A DNA stretch of 64,000 nucleotides from Hyaloscypha bicolor E. Its lineage: Eukaryota > Ascomycota > Leotiomycetes > Helotiales > Hyaloscyphaceae. Numbering within the stretch: position 1 is the stretch's first letter; the number at the start of each line of letters is the position of its first letter. The notes beneath the pieces were generated by a model. That model did not search any database. It was not told the origin of the DNA and saw only the letters and a list, made by a program, of their open reading frames with translations. Shown here piece by piece: positions 10,947 to 21,719 of the stretch. A program made the translations under genes and the position numbers. The DNA lies in assembly GCF_002865645.1 (NCBI RefSeq), contig NW_020194546.1, positions 62,001 to 126,000 on the forward strand. The letters are read 5' to 3'.

Positions 10947-13043
10947 ATGTCCACTCCCAAAATCCCAAAAACACCACTCAATTCCTCCGACCAAAACGTT
11001 GCAGGCACGAAATCGCCGAAATCGGTCAAGAAGATGATTCCTTCAAACCCAGATTCGACCCAGGTCAAGAGACGTGTCTCGAAAACCACTCAGGATGCGA
11101 GCTCGAAGCTATCGCAGGCCCAAGATCAGGCATCTCCAGAGCAGCATACGAAGACTTTGAAGCAAAAGCTTCCCAAGGCCCCTTCAGAGAAGCCTCCAGA
11201 AACCCCTTCCGTAGTTTCAGAGGCGTCGCAAGCCCCGTCAGCGACTCCCGATCCATCCACACCAAGTTCCCAGAAGAAAAGAATCATCAAAAAGAAGAAG
11301 CCCGCACCTCCACCCTCCGAACCTGACAGCCAAGCTGCACAGGACCTTGCAGACCAGCAACCAGAACCAGAATCACTCGACACTCCAAAGCAAAAGATCA
11401 AGCCAAATACTCCACAGAAGGCAGACTCGCCATCACCAAAGATCCTTAAGAAGAAGAAACCTGCACCAATTCCGGAGCCAGAGCCCGAGCCTGAACAGGA
11501 AGAGATGGAGCCAGAACCCGAGCCAGAACCGCAACAAGAGGAGGAGGAGGAGGAACAGCCAAACTTGCCTTCACCAAAAACGCTGAAAAAGAAAAAGCCG
11601 GCACCAATTCCAGAACCAGAGCCAGAGCCACAGCAGGAGGAAGAGGGGGAAGAACAGCCAGAGGAAGATGAACAAGAGGATAATGAGGCTGAAGACGATT
11701 ACGACGACGAGGTTCACCATGACCAGGATGAAGACACCGAAACTTACGAACATTCCGATGAGAATGAGCAATCTGCCCAATCCGAAGGGGGCCATGAGGA
11801 GTATCACGATGCAGATGAAGAGGACACACAAGGTGCTCCATTGAACAGCGTTCAAGACACTGCAAAGGATCTCCCGAGCAAAGCCAAAGATACTGCCGGT
11901 AGTCTGCCAGAACAGGGCCAGCAGGGGGTTTCAAAAGCATCCAAGACTGCTAAAGGAGCAACTGACAACGCTCAAAGGCAGGCCCAAGACGTCGGCGACA
12001 AGACCCAGTCCACCGCAAACGGTGCGACCGACAAAGTCAAGTCTTCTGCAAAAGGTCTCACTGATAGCACTCCCGACCTACCCGCCGGCCTACCTAGTGG
12101 AGACGCAGTCTCCAAGATCGCCAAGAAATCTTCTCAAGACACTGCTGGCAAGACGTCAAAGTCTGCTACTGATGCTGTGGGCGGATTGAAGAAGAAATCC
12201 GGTGGGCTCTTGAGCGGGGCCCCAAATACAGACTCGATTGGGCAGCAGGCAAACGATGCTACCAAATCTGCTAAATCGACCGTTGACGGGGGTGTCAAGG
12301 AGGCAAAGAATTCAGCGCCTAATATTGGCGGAGATCAAGCCGACAGTGCATTGGATAAGGCAACTTCTACCGCAGGGGCCGCGGGTTCTAAAGTTCAAGA
12401 CAGTGCCGGAGATGTAACCAAGAAGGCCCAAGGAGTCGCTGGAGATGTGAAAGACAAGGCTCAGGGAGCGACTTCGCCTCTTGGATCTGCCTTGGGGGGT
12501 GTCACCGAAGACCCACAAAGCATATTCGGCTCTACCAGAGAGCAGTTGGGAGGCATCACAAATGGAGTGCAAGACAGTGCGGACCAAGCAGCCAACGGTG
12601 CTAGCGGGGCTGCAAAAGATGCCCAGGACAAAGTTGGTGGCCTCGCAGATCAAGGGAAGGGTCTTGCCGATGGCGCAACCTCGAGCATTACAGACAAGCT
12701 CGGAGACATTTCTTCACTCGTTGGCAATAAAGTTAATGATTCAGGAGACATCGTGGATAGCTCTGGGAAGGCATTGGGGAAGGCTTCCGGGGATTTGAAG
12801 TCAATGGCGGGCTCAAAAGTCAACGAGACAGGTGAAATCGTCAATTCTTCAGGACAGGTGGTTGGGAAGGTCGCAGACAAAGCAATGAGCTCAGTCCCAG
12901 GACTCGATGTTGTGCAATCAGCACAGGGAACAGAGATCAAGACGAGTGGTGGTAGTGGCGGTGGGATCGAGATCACGTTGCAGACTACAAGGGAAGGAAC
13001 TACGCTCACGATTAAGATTCCTGGCGCTTTTCAACAGCAGTAA
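10947..13043 (+). CDS. LEA-like low-complexity protein with C-terminal DUF3659-type repeats
   Basis: A single uninterrupted exon of 698 codons, starting MSTPKIPKTPLNSSD. Residues 1-100 are Lys/Ser/Pro-rich; 100-240 contain repeats of the type PSPK(T/I)LKKKKPAPIPEPEPEPE; 240-310 are strongly acidic (EEDEQEDNEAEDDYDDEV); 310-600 are Ala/Lys/Asp/Gly-rich with 11-residue-like periodicity (KDTAGSLPEQGQQ, TDKVKSSAKGLTD) as in group-3 LEA proteins. The end has two DUF3659-like units (VGNKVNDSGDIVDSSGKALG and AGSKVNETGEIVNSSGQVVG) and a folded-looking tail, GIEITLQTTREGTTLTIKIP. It shares the DUF3659-type unit with the gene at 5474-9299, from which it is divergently transcribed, so the two are probably related. 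Predicted to be largely disordered; function not known. Confidence 0.9.
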   Translation: MSTPKIPKTPLNSSDQNVAGTKSPKSVKKMIPSNPDSTQVKRRVSKTTQDASSKLSQAQDQASPEQHTKTLKQKLPKAPSEKPPETPSVVSEASQAPSATPDPSTPSSQKKRIIKKKKPAPPPSEPDSQAAQDLADQQPEPESLDTPKQKIKPNTPQKADSPSPKILKKKKPAPIPEPEPEPEQEEMEPEPEPEPQQEEEEEEQPNLPSPKTLKKKKPAPIPEPEPEPQQEEEGEEQPEEDEQEDNEAEDDYDDEVHHDQDEDTETYEHSDENEQSAQSEGGHEEYHDADEEDTQGAPLNSVQDTAKDLPSKAKDTAGSLPEQGQQGVSKASKTAKGATDNAQRQAQDVGDKTQSTANGATDKVKSSAKGLTDSTPDLPAGLPSGDAVSKIAKKSSQDTAGKTSKSATDAVGGLKKKSGGLLSGAPNTDSIGQQANDATKSAKSTVDGGVKEAKNSAPNIGGDQADSALDKATSTAGAAGSKVQDSAGDVTKKAQGVAGDVKDKAQGATSPLGSALGGVTEDPQSIFGSTREQLGGITNGVQDSADQAANGASGAAKDAQDKVGGLADQGKGLADGATSSITDKLGDISSLVGNKVNDSGDIVDSSGKALGKASGDLKSMAGSKVNETGEIVNSSGQVVGKVADKAMSSVPGLDVVQSAQGTEIKTSGGSGGGIEITLQTTREGTTLTIKIPGAFQQQ

Positions 13044-13838
13044 TTATAGCCTGGTTATGGATTTGGTGGTTTCGATTTGATTGTTTCTAGTTCTAATTCA
13101 AAAGTTCGGATTGTAACTTCCACTTCCACTACTACCCCGCAGCGCTATCTACATGGTGATGGAGATTACTGGCAGTTCTTGACGGCGGCCGTCGTATTGG
13201 CTTTTCTGATGTTTGTATTTGGACGTATGACTCGTTATTGATGAAGTAGTACTAAAGAATTAATGTGCAATGCCCTCAATTATTTGAAGTGCTGAAGTGC
13301 CGAAGTGCTGAAGTTCTCAGTATTTGCATAATTGAGAAATCCAAACCCCATCCAGCGAAGCTTCTTTACACTTCCAACCTTTCACATGCTAAACACTGAC
13401 ATCAGGATCCCTCCCTCTATTACGAAATTTATCCACCCCTAAATCCGAACAGGTTCTTTCAGAACAGGTTTCACAACATCAAGAAAGATTCGAGCCCAAT
13501 ACGTCAGCCACAGATTCGCCACCATGCAACTTCCCCCTCCTCTACCACATCATCAACCACCGTTCTGCTTCCCATGCCAGGCCTCCCTGGAAAACTTTCT
13601 ATGCAGGGTTCTCCAGATCGGAGGGGCCGGATATATGCCGATCCAAAATTTAGTTAAGCTTTGGGAGGCAAGTGTGTTCCCTTCTTGTGATCTTCGACAT
13701 CCTGGCCCCGACACTGAGAAAAAGTGTGGCATGTTTACTTTCAATTGCTTTGATCGCCCAAGATAGAAGTGAGGTCAAAGATAGCAAAAGCAGACCCTGT
13801 TGAATTCAGTGTTCTAAATAATTGAAAGCCAACACGAC
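13044..13838. other. intergenic, no gene seen
   Basis: This region will hold the 3' end of the LEA-like gene and the promoter of the hydrolase gene. Near 13290-13315 is a short GCTGAAGTGCCGAAGTGCTGAA repeat of three 9-nt units. Nothing else was recognised. Confidence 0.45.
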
Positions 13839-15497
13839 ATGATGATTAACACATTACTTCTCTGCTTTATTCATGGCTTCAAGGGAGATGAAGAGACTTT
13901 CTTTCAGTTTCCTGAGGTTCGTCATTTCCACCAAAAGTTTTCGCAGGAAACATTTACTGACTGCCGCCATACAGGACCTGAAAAATGCAGTCTCGGAGAA
14001 GAACCCAGAGCTCAATGTCCAGACTCGGGTATATCCCAAATACGAGACCCGGGGCGACCTTGCAGCATGCGTGGAAACATTTCGAGAATGGCTCCAAGAT
14101 CAAGTCACAAATCTGGAACGCAATGCTGCAACACCATCAGCAATACTTGATCCCTCTGTGAGCGTGATTCTCGTATCTCATTCAATGGGGTAGGTACATT
14201 TTCCAGATTTCTTCTCTTCATTTACTGACAAGAACCCAGAGGTTTCGTCGCAGCAGACACCCTCTTCTCCGTCCTCGACAACACGCCCGTCTCCTCCAAT
14301 CCCAGACAAAAACTCATGTTCCCCCTAATCCAAGGCGTCATGGCCTTCGACACACCTTACAATGGTCTCTCCCGCTCCATGTTCGCCTACGGCGCCTTCT
14401 CGCAATACCAAAACATCTCCTCGATTTGGAACGTCCTGTCCAGCATCTCCACCTCCTTACCCGCATTCATGGGTGCCGCAGGATCAGCATCTGCTTCCTC
14501 AGGCGCCGCCTCAGCTGCAACATCCTCAGCCAAGATCGCTACAACCCAGAACAAGACGTCTTGGAAGCGCTGGCAGCTCCTCGCTGCTAGGACAGGGACA
14601 ATTGGTGCCATTGCTGCCGGTGGAGTTGCTGCGTACATGAACCGCGAAGCGATTCTCAACTCGCTGTCCAAGATCAACAGAGAGAATATTTCGAGTATCA
14701 ACTATAGAGAAAATCTTGCTAGGATCCCGAATATTAAGTACAAGGAGAATATTTCTCAAGGTTTAGCCTATGTGAGCAGAGAGAGTATTGGAGAGGGATT
14801 CGCGTGGATGGCATCGCATCTCAAGTTCGTCGGGGCACTGATGAAGCAGACGCAGCTTACTACGAGGCTTGAAAGACTGAGTCAGTTGGAAGGTGTCGGA
14901 CTTGTCAATATATATACCTCTCTAGGCGAGAATGGTTATTGGAGTGGAGGGTACTTCGTTCCAAAGAGGACATTCTGCGCTATTCCTACTGGAAAGGGGC
15001 AAAGTAGGCTGTTCATCGAGCAGCCGAACCCAAAGGCAGAGAACGAGATTGAGGCGCATTGTAGCATGTTCAAGCCGAACAAGAATGAGAAGTATGTAGA
15101 GATGCTAGAGAGGAGTCGGGAGCTTGTGCTTGAGTGGGTCAAGCATGATCCTAGGATGGTGGTTGATGAATATAAGCCGAGCCGGGAGCAGTTGACGAGG
15201 AGCCGAAGTGAGAGTCAGCTTTGGGACGACGACGGGGTGGTTAAGAGCCCCGAGGGAGAGAAGGATGGGATGAAGGGTGGTGAAGAGGATGAGGATCAGT
15301 TGGATGCTATTCTGAAGAGTCAGGATATGCCGCAGCCGGAGGATGGAGGGGTGAATGACGAGGAGTTGAAGATGGCTTTGCAAGTACCGCTGCCTGTTGA
15401 TCAGGAAGCGATGCAAAGTGAGGACCTGGAACAGGCTGTGAAGATTCCATTGCCCAATGATGATGAGATCTTGAAGGAAGTGAAGGAAGAGATATGA
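13839..15497 (+). CDS. DUF676-type alpha/beta hydrolase (putative lipase/serine esterase)
   Basis: Three exons, 13839-13916, 13975-14189 and 14240-15497, give 516 aa; both introns (58 and 50 nt) are in-phase GT-AG introns with CTGAC-type branch sites. The N-terminus LLLCFIHGFKGDEETFFQFPEDL is the oxyanion-loop region (HGF-x-G) of the alpha/beta hydrolase fold. ILVSHSMGGFVAADTLF is the nucleophile elbow, with the catalytic Ser in S-x-S-M-G; this is a variant of G-x-S-x-G also seen in fungal DUF676 proteins. QGVMAFDTPYNGLSRSMF follows, as in family members. An Ala/Ser-rich and short hydrophobic stretch (GAIAAGGVAAYM) may contact membrane. The last 130 residues are charged and poorly conserved in type. 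Likely role: ester hydrolysis on a lipid; substrate unknown. Two adjacent ATGs (13839, 13842) could start translation. Confidence 0.85.
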
Positions 15498-16721
15498 TTT
15501 GGTTCAAATTTCGTCAACGCTGCATAGCTGGTACTTTCTTGAGTATAGTTTGGGATAGATTTGAGAGTGTTAATGTAATGAACAACGGCCAGAACAATCT
15601 CGCAGGGTATCAGAGTCTAAGAAAAACTCAAGAACTCTCGGGAAGTATTCAAACGTTCCCCCTCAGAAAGCTCTTGTCAACATTACTCCCGACACTTTCG
15701 CCAACGCCCCCTTTCCCGAATTGACCCCCTACTGCCTCCCCAATCTCTCGCTGAGCCCTATCAATGTCCTTGTTTCCAGAGACTTCTCCCTTTCTCAAAG
15801 TGTCTGACCACATTAACATCCCACCTCAAACCTCTGAATTTGAAAGCTTACCTTTGACACCATAGCTTGTCCTATTCTCCCCAAAGTACTTTAAGTACGT
15901 ATCCTCAACCCACCTCCACGCCTTGTCATAATAACTATCACTCTTCTTCTTCATCGATTTCATTCCCTCCATTCTGACTAGTTCTCTTCAGGAAGTATCT
16001 CAAATAATTGGTTCTAGAGTGATGGCTGGAGCGGCACAAAAAGCGATGATTTCACCCTTCAAAACAGCTCGTCCGAGCTAAGAAAGATATACGCATCTCT
16101 CTAACGAAATACCTGCTTCTCTGCACTTCAACGCGATATGACGTAAATGATCGTGGGGCTGGCGAGCATGATGTGGCTTGAGACAGTTCACCAGCGGGGA
16201 ACCCTTCCCATCCCCTGCACCTTTCAATTTCGAAACTCGACGACTGGCACGATTATTTCGTACGCTAACGATGGCTCCAGTGATTTGCTGTTGAGCTTTG
16301 ACAGGCATTGCTGAGCTACGGATTTATTAATCGAGGTGGTGATAACCGCTTGCCGCATTGGGAACGGGATTACGTGAGGAGTGCCATATATGTTCCGGGA
16401 TGTCTGCACGCCTCGTAAATTCTCCTCAGCCACATGCAGATCGGTGCAAGCCACGAATGTTCTGGAATCAAGCCCCTTTCGCAATCGAGGGATCGGGAGG
16501 GGGTCGGTCATGCTTTTTGGAAGTGGCGGGGATTTTTTTGGTGTGAGTGGAAAGTGCAACACTCGAGCTTTGAAATTTTGGTGCTCAAGGAATCGCGAGT
16601 AATATTTCGTATCTTGTCATTTTGTGGATGCTATACTATGCTGAAAACAATTCCGTAAAGACTCCAGAGCTCGACAAACCCAAGTCCCACCCTTCCTGAA
16701 CGCCGTTCGTTGTCAAGTTCA
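15498..16721. other. intergenic, no gene seen
   Basis: Convergent interval between the hydrolase (plus) and the small conserved protein (minus). Open frames here overlap each other on both strands and show no recognisable motif. Confidence 0.45.
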
Positions 16722-17446
16722 TCATAGAATCGGATCCCCCTTCTGCATCCGCAGCTCTTTCCTCGTCAACTCTATCTCCATTATCCTCTTGTCCAGCGGC
16801 ACCTTCTCTTGTAATCCATCATCATCCATATCAAAGTACAACGCCCACTCGCCCTCCTTCTCCTCGACGACTGTAAATCCTTCCCACCCATCAAAGTTCA
16901 GCCGTCTGTCAATCGGCGTGACATTCCACGGTCCAACATGATGTCCTTGTGCTTCCACCTTTAGCCCATATTTCACTTCGTATGTGTCTTTGTCCACGTA
17001 TATCCAGTTGAGTTGCGGCGGATCGTCTTGAATGGTCGAGACATATCCATCGCCTCTTCGGCCCCATTTGGACTCGGGGTAGGGGAAGAAGTATCCTGCT
17101 AGCTGGTGGCCTTGCTCTTCTACGTTGTCTTCTCCTTCGTCGGGTAGGAATTTTGACTTCGGGTTCACGTTCGTCACGTATACCTAGAGAAGAAACGTCG
17201 GTATGTGAAGTTGAGATTTGTGAGCGATCAAAACCTAGGAGGGCCTACCTTCTTGTTCCGCAAAACGACTGTTCCTCCATGTATGTCGCGACTTTTCCGT
17301 GAGGGATCATTGCAGGTGACGAGGAGATTCGCCTTGCGACTTCTGTGCCGTTCTCGAGCATTTTGCTTTTGTCCTGAGCGAACTGCTTCAGTTGTCCCAA
17401 TGATCGCCGGACATGCTGCGATGGATGTGATTATCCCCAACACCAT
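16722..17446 (-). CDS. small conserved fungal protein of unknown function, probably secreted or membrane-anchored
   Basis: Two exons, 17446-17249 and 17183-16722, give 219 aa. The 65-nt intron (GTAGGC...TCTCTAG) joins VVLRNKK to VYVTNVNPKSKFLPD, preserving frame. The N-terminus MVLGIITSIAACPAIIGTTEA is hydrophobic and could be a signal peptide or anchor. It is followed by a very basic stretch (RERHRSRKANL), then a Tyr/Trp-rich middle (GYFFPYPESKWG, LNWIYVDKDTYEVKYG, WNVTPIDRRLNFDGWEGF) that looks like a beta-rich fold, and a charged helical end (RIMEIELTRKELRM). A TATATATA run lies about 20 nt upstream of the ATG on this strand. I recognise the pattern as a recurrent fungal hypothetical protein but know of no function for it. 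Confidence 0.8.
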
Positions 17447-18643
17447 AGTGGGGAAGGAGGCTCAAAGTGTATATATAGATTTATAAATACGAATTATCGA
17501 AGGTAAATTTGATGGGAAAAGACCTTTGAGAGTCTAGAACATGTTCATGAAGAAGAATGCATGAGTTGGAAAGGCGCATGGTCGACAAGTCAGGCACAGG
17601 GTGCGCCTTACAGTTGTTATGACAACATCAACAAAGGGATTGTCGTGACCCCGCGCGCAGCTGCATGTCTGAGACCCTTTCCGAGTATTCGACCAAGTCC
17701 CTGTAGGAATGGTGAAAGCGGCTGCGACGTAAGCTTCAGAAAAGGGGTCATGTTTACAGCAATAATTTCTTCTTTCAGCTTAGTGAGGAAGTTGGACTCG
17801 AGATCGAGATCTGATGTGTTCAGAACGACTGTGTGACTACACACGGATCAAGGAATGCGCAAATCTTACAAGGGTGAGGTTCAACCTTGTTGGAGGGATT
17901 TACATACCTGCAGGCAGACCAAGCATAAATCGGGAGAGGTGAGAAGTGGAGCGATCAAGTGGGGGACTAGCGGCTGCCTAACCACCGCCAACACTTTACT
18001 GTACATGGGAACCAAGGCGCCGCGCAACCCCGATTCCAAAGTAACTGAAATTAACACTACATCATTTGAAGTTCAACATGAAATAATAAGCGCACAGCTC
18101 GTAGGCTGGAACATTTGGGGAATATCCTCGCCTGCAAAAATGAGGTGGTCGAGTGGAGAGGCAACTCGCCAAGCGGACGCATGACAGCCATCCACGCATC
18201 CCCGGATGCGGATCGGGACAACCCCTTCGATCGAACACTGTGCGGAGATTTATGACGCAACACAGTCAGCTCACACCAATAGAGGGTGAATAGAGTGAAC
18301 AAATAGAATCTGTCCACTGTGCTCATGAAGAAGCCCCATGAATACCCTGAGGTTCCTGAACCTGTTTTCTGCAACCCCTCGTGGCAAGTGAGCTTCCCTA
18401 GAGCATTATCTTGATTTCAAGCTATGGCGTAAGAGTTCACCTTCGTCGTCATAGGTACCGATGAGCAGATAAGTATGCCTCTTTTCATTCTTATTTTGCA
18501 GATACCAAACAACTCTTGAAAACTTTTGATACCCCAATATCGCTTCTCCTGAAACTTCATTCAACCACTATCAACTAAACAAACTACCAGCCTCCAACTT
18601 CAAAGACTTCCACAGATCACAATCTCAAAATCACATCTTCGCC
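17447..18643. other. intergenic, no gene seen
   Basis: Upstream region between the small conserved protein (minus) and the short charged protein (plus), so it should hold two promoters. No gene or repeat was recognised. Confidence 0.45.
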
Positions 18644-19162
18644 ATGTCTGATAAGTGAGTTGACTCCGGAGCTCAGTTCCGACGGCCCATACTAACAGTT
18701 CAGCAGCGAAAAGCAACAAGTCTTGCAAGAGGACAACAACTACGAGTACGCATCTGATACCGACGAACAACCAGAGCAACAACAAGTCGCACAGGCCGCT
18801 CCCAGGCAGGGTCAACGAACGATGCAGCGCGCTCGGCAAAACCAAGCTCAAACACAACAGTTCCAAGCACCGCAGCAACAGCCCGCACAGCAACAGATGG
18901 TACCTGCGATGGACCAACGCATGACCGGCAACATGGGCGGCAGGACTGGAGCAATCCGCGAGTCGAGAATCAAGGACAGGCCACAGCCAAAGGAGGAAAG
19001 AGACAGCAGTTTGAAAATCAAGATCGAGCTGGATCTTGAAGTCGAGGTAGATTTATATGCCAGGGTCAAGGGAGACGTCACAATAGGCCTGATGTAGTAA
19101 CTGTTTTGTAGGTGGACCTTTATGCTAGAGTCAAGGGAGATGTAACAATCGGCTTACTGTGA
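18644..19162 (+). CDS. short Gln-rich disordered protein with conserved C-terminal tail; alternative terminal exon
   Basis: Exon 1 is only 11 nt (18644-18654, ATG TCT GAT AA). A 49-nt intron with GTGAGT and ACTAAC ends at a NAGNAG acceptor (18703 or 18706), then exon 2 runs from 18704 (or 18707). The protein reads MSDNSEKQQVLQEDN..., is rich in Gln, Ala and Arg (QAQTQQFQAPQQQPAQQQM) and ends with the motif LKIKIELDLEVEVDLYARVKGDVTIGL. Two endings are possible: unspliced, stopping at TAG 19097 (...GLM), or with intron 19047-19111 removed, continuing into exon 19112-19162 and stopping at TGA 19162 (...GLL). The last 16 residues are almost the same either way. The gene at 21081-21719 carries a related tail (LDLNLVIEIFLKAKIQGDVTITFL, quoted in part). 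About 135 aa; function unknown. Confidence 0.78.
19047..19162 (+). repeat. direct duplication of the terminal coding exon
   Basis: Two 51-nt copies, 19047-19097 and 19112-19162, are separated by 14 nt (TAACTGTTTTGTAG). They encode VDLYARVKGDVTIGLM-stop and VDLYARVKGDVTIGLL-stop. Ten of 16 sense codons differ synonymously, five are identical and one changes Met to Leu. The first copy starts with a GTAGAT donor and, with the spacer, forms a 65-nt in-phase intron. Confidence 0.8.
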
Positions 19163-21080
19163 GTGACAGAAACGAATTCCCATCAACAGCGCAGTTTCTG
19201 ATACATGTCAGTAGATGAGTGCTGAGGCACATGATTTTGGCGGTGTCTTCTTTGGGATCCATGTACTTTAGTTAAATGTACCCAAGGCGCATGAAGGAAG
19301 AATAGAACTATTTTGCCTCAATATGTGAAAATCATGTGGATATGATTTGGTCTGCCGTCGACAAAAATCAGCCCAGGCAACGGTGTTCCCCGGGAATGCA
19401 TGCAGCCACGATCATCATAATGTCTCAGCCTGCCGCCCTCTACTTCGAGGGTCCCAACACGAACTGCAGGCAATCCTTGGCCGGACCACATCGCTCCTTG
19501 AGAGGTTCGTTGCGCTGTTTCGCGGCTCAATCTAATCGCCCATGTGCCACCCGTGCATTTAGAAGTGTCATAACTGTCGGGCATTACGCCGACAGTGGGT
19601 GGTGCGTGCATCCCACTGAGGATGCAATGCAGCAGTCTCGAACAGCCTGCAGCCCACCCACACGCAACGCAAGACTTCTTGTGGGTTCTTGAACAGTTGA
19701 TCATCCCGTCGAATGTGGAGCGACGATGTTTCATGCCCCCCTTTCGGATGGATCGAGCGGTCGACGTTGGAAAAAACGCGTCTTCGCTTACAAACCTTAC
19801 TGGCTTGCTAGCGCTGATCTGCTCGCCTGTCTGCGAGATAAGTGGCCATGCATCTATTTGCACACGGCTATAATTGCCTTGCGAGTCCAAGGAAAACCCG
19901 TAGCAAGATTCCCATCCTACGCCAGGTTGAGATCGGGGAATCCCATTGATGGACGTCCCAGCGGAAACGGCATACCCTCGGGTGGTAAAGTACTTCCAAC
20001 TCGTAAATTCTCATTTGGGTGAAGTGAAAGTGCAGCGCGAGGCAGTGAGTGGCCTTGGAATGGCCTCACTCCAGCCAGACGAGATAGACACACTCTCCTC
20101 TTGATTAGTGGGATTTTATGGCGGGGTGGCTGACCCGTCGCACGGTCATACCCCACAAACTGAATCAACGGCCGACAGCCCGAAATTTTGCCCGGCTGAG
20201 TTCCAAGTTTTTATCCCTGACGTGCATCAGAGCCAAGGCTACGTAAGCGTAAGACAAGGGTTTCTGAGAGGAAAGAGGGGTACTCCCGTACTCATTTTGT
20301 AACACCCATGAAATGCCAATTTTATCTTTTCCATTTCTTGAAAATGGGGGAAACGAAAGTCCATTAGCCAAACAACTCTTCTCATATTGGCTCGTGCTGG
20401 GTTGTGGGCCGGATCAATGCGTGACAAGCAGGTTTTCTGTAGCATTAAGCGGAGGGCCTCTCCGAGATTTCCGAGACTCGAGATATCGGGTGCCCAGCTC
20501 GAAAGCTTTGATAAGTTCACATAAGCCGTCCAGACGCATCCCTTATCTACGCCGTTGGTGAAGGTCGCAAAGAGATGAAGATTTTAAAATTCTGTCTGGG
20601 AGGACAAAACAAGCTTTTACTAGTGTCAAGCGTCCTGCTAATCGCACTTGGGGTAGGGCCAGTATATGGCGGGAGACGTAGCGAAACTCTATTCCTTTTT
20701 CCTCTGAATTGCGGAGTTGCATCCGTCGCAAGACTCAGAACTAACTATACTCTAGTCTGAAAGAAGGCGCACGATCAATGTGGCATGCGGAGCTTCGATG
20801 CGGACTGTTCACTTGTTAATACGCAAAAGTGTATAGGAATCTGATGTCTCCCAGGTAGTGACAGACAGCCAAAAAGTCGACCTGAAACTCGCATCTGTCC
20901 TTATGCCCATGCAATCCCACAATAAACATCCCAAATCTCCCAAATAGCCCCTCGATACGCCGTCGCAATATGATCCAAATATTTGAACCGGAAGAATTGA
21001 AGTTCCAACCCGAAAGACTTAAAATTACTCCCTAATTCCGGTGTCAGTGATTCCATATTGCCGGACCAAGCGGACAACAC
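19163..21080. other. intergenic, no gene called
   Basis: About 1.9 kb between the two short charged-protein genes. It contains overlapping opposite open frames (minus 19318-19890 and plus 19336-19692); neither shows a known motif, so neither is called. Confidence 0.4.
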
Positions 21081-21719
21081 TCACAAGAAAGTAATAGTAA
21101 CATCGCCTTGGATTTTTGCTTTCAAAAAGATCTCAATCACAAGGTTGAGATCAAGTTTTATGGACATCGGTCTCGGTTTCTCCTCCTCTTCCTCCTCGCT
21201 GGAACTCTCGTCCTCGGTCTCGGATTCCTTGACCTCGGCTTTTTGCTTCTTCTTTTTCTTCTTTTTTGAAGACTTCTTCTTCGACTTCTTGTCTTCAGAA
21301 GTGGTTGTTCGAACTCCAACAGGCCGTCCACTCGAAGAAGCAGCTTTCCTCAAATTGAAAGCTCGTATCCCCGTCTCAAAAGGCGTTGGTTGCTTCTCCG
21401 GTTGCTCCTCTGGTTGCTTTTCCTCCACCTTCTGTTTCCTCGCGGCACATTCTGGACATGATGTCCCGTTCACTTGTGTCTCTTCTTGATCCATCTTGAC
21501 CTCCTCTCTGTGTTTTGGTTCTGTTGAAATTTCCGGTTCTGGTATTGGGGGCATTCGGCTCGCTCTGATGTGGTTTGTGGTACTCTGTTTTCGGCCTCCA
21601 CGTTGATACTTTCTACGTTCTGTAACTGCGTCGTCTTCGGATTGTTCAGAATCTACATCCGAGTAATCGTCAGGAAGCGGTGGGTTTGTCGGAGGAAACT
21701 CTTCTGTTGTCGCATCCAT
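21081..21719 (-). CDS. short Lys/Glu-rich protein with CPEC motif and conserved C-terminal tail
   Basis: Single exon of 212 aa from ATG 21719 (MDATTEEFPPTNPPLPDDYSD) to TGA 21081. An acidic N-terminus is followed by NGTSCPECAARKQK, a lone C-x2-C pair that could bind metal with a partner, then a Lys run (SKKKSSKKKKKKKQK), a Ser/Glu block and the tail IKLDLNLVIEIFLKAKIQGD-VTITFL. The same kind of tail ends the protein at 18644-19162, so the two are probably diverged relatives or share a docking element. The basic block may act as a nuclear localisation signal; this is inference. The stop codon TGA sits inside a GTGAGT donor-like sequence, as in the relative. Confidence 0.75.
   Translation of the reverse strand: MDATTEEFPPTNPPLPDDYSDVDSEQSEDDAVTERRKYQRGGRKQSTTNHIRASRMPPIPEPEISTEPKHREEVKMDQEETQVNGTSCPECAARKQKVEEKQPEEQPEKQPTPFETGIRAFNLRKAASSSGRPVGVRTTTSEDKKSKKKSSKKKKKKKQKAEVKESETEDESSSEEEEEEKPRPMSIKLDLNLVIEIFLKAKIQGDVTITFL

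Noticed and set aside
19318..19890. 190-codon minus-strand frame
   Set aside because: Opposed by an overlapping plus frame of 118 codons; composition and content show no family signature.
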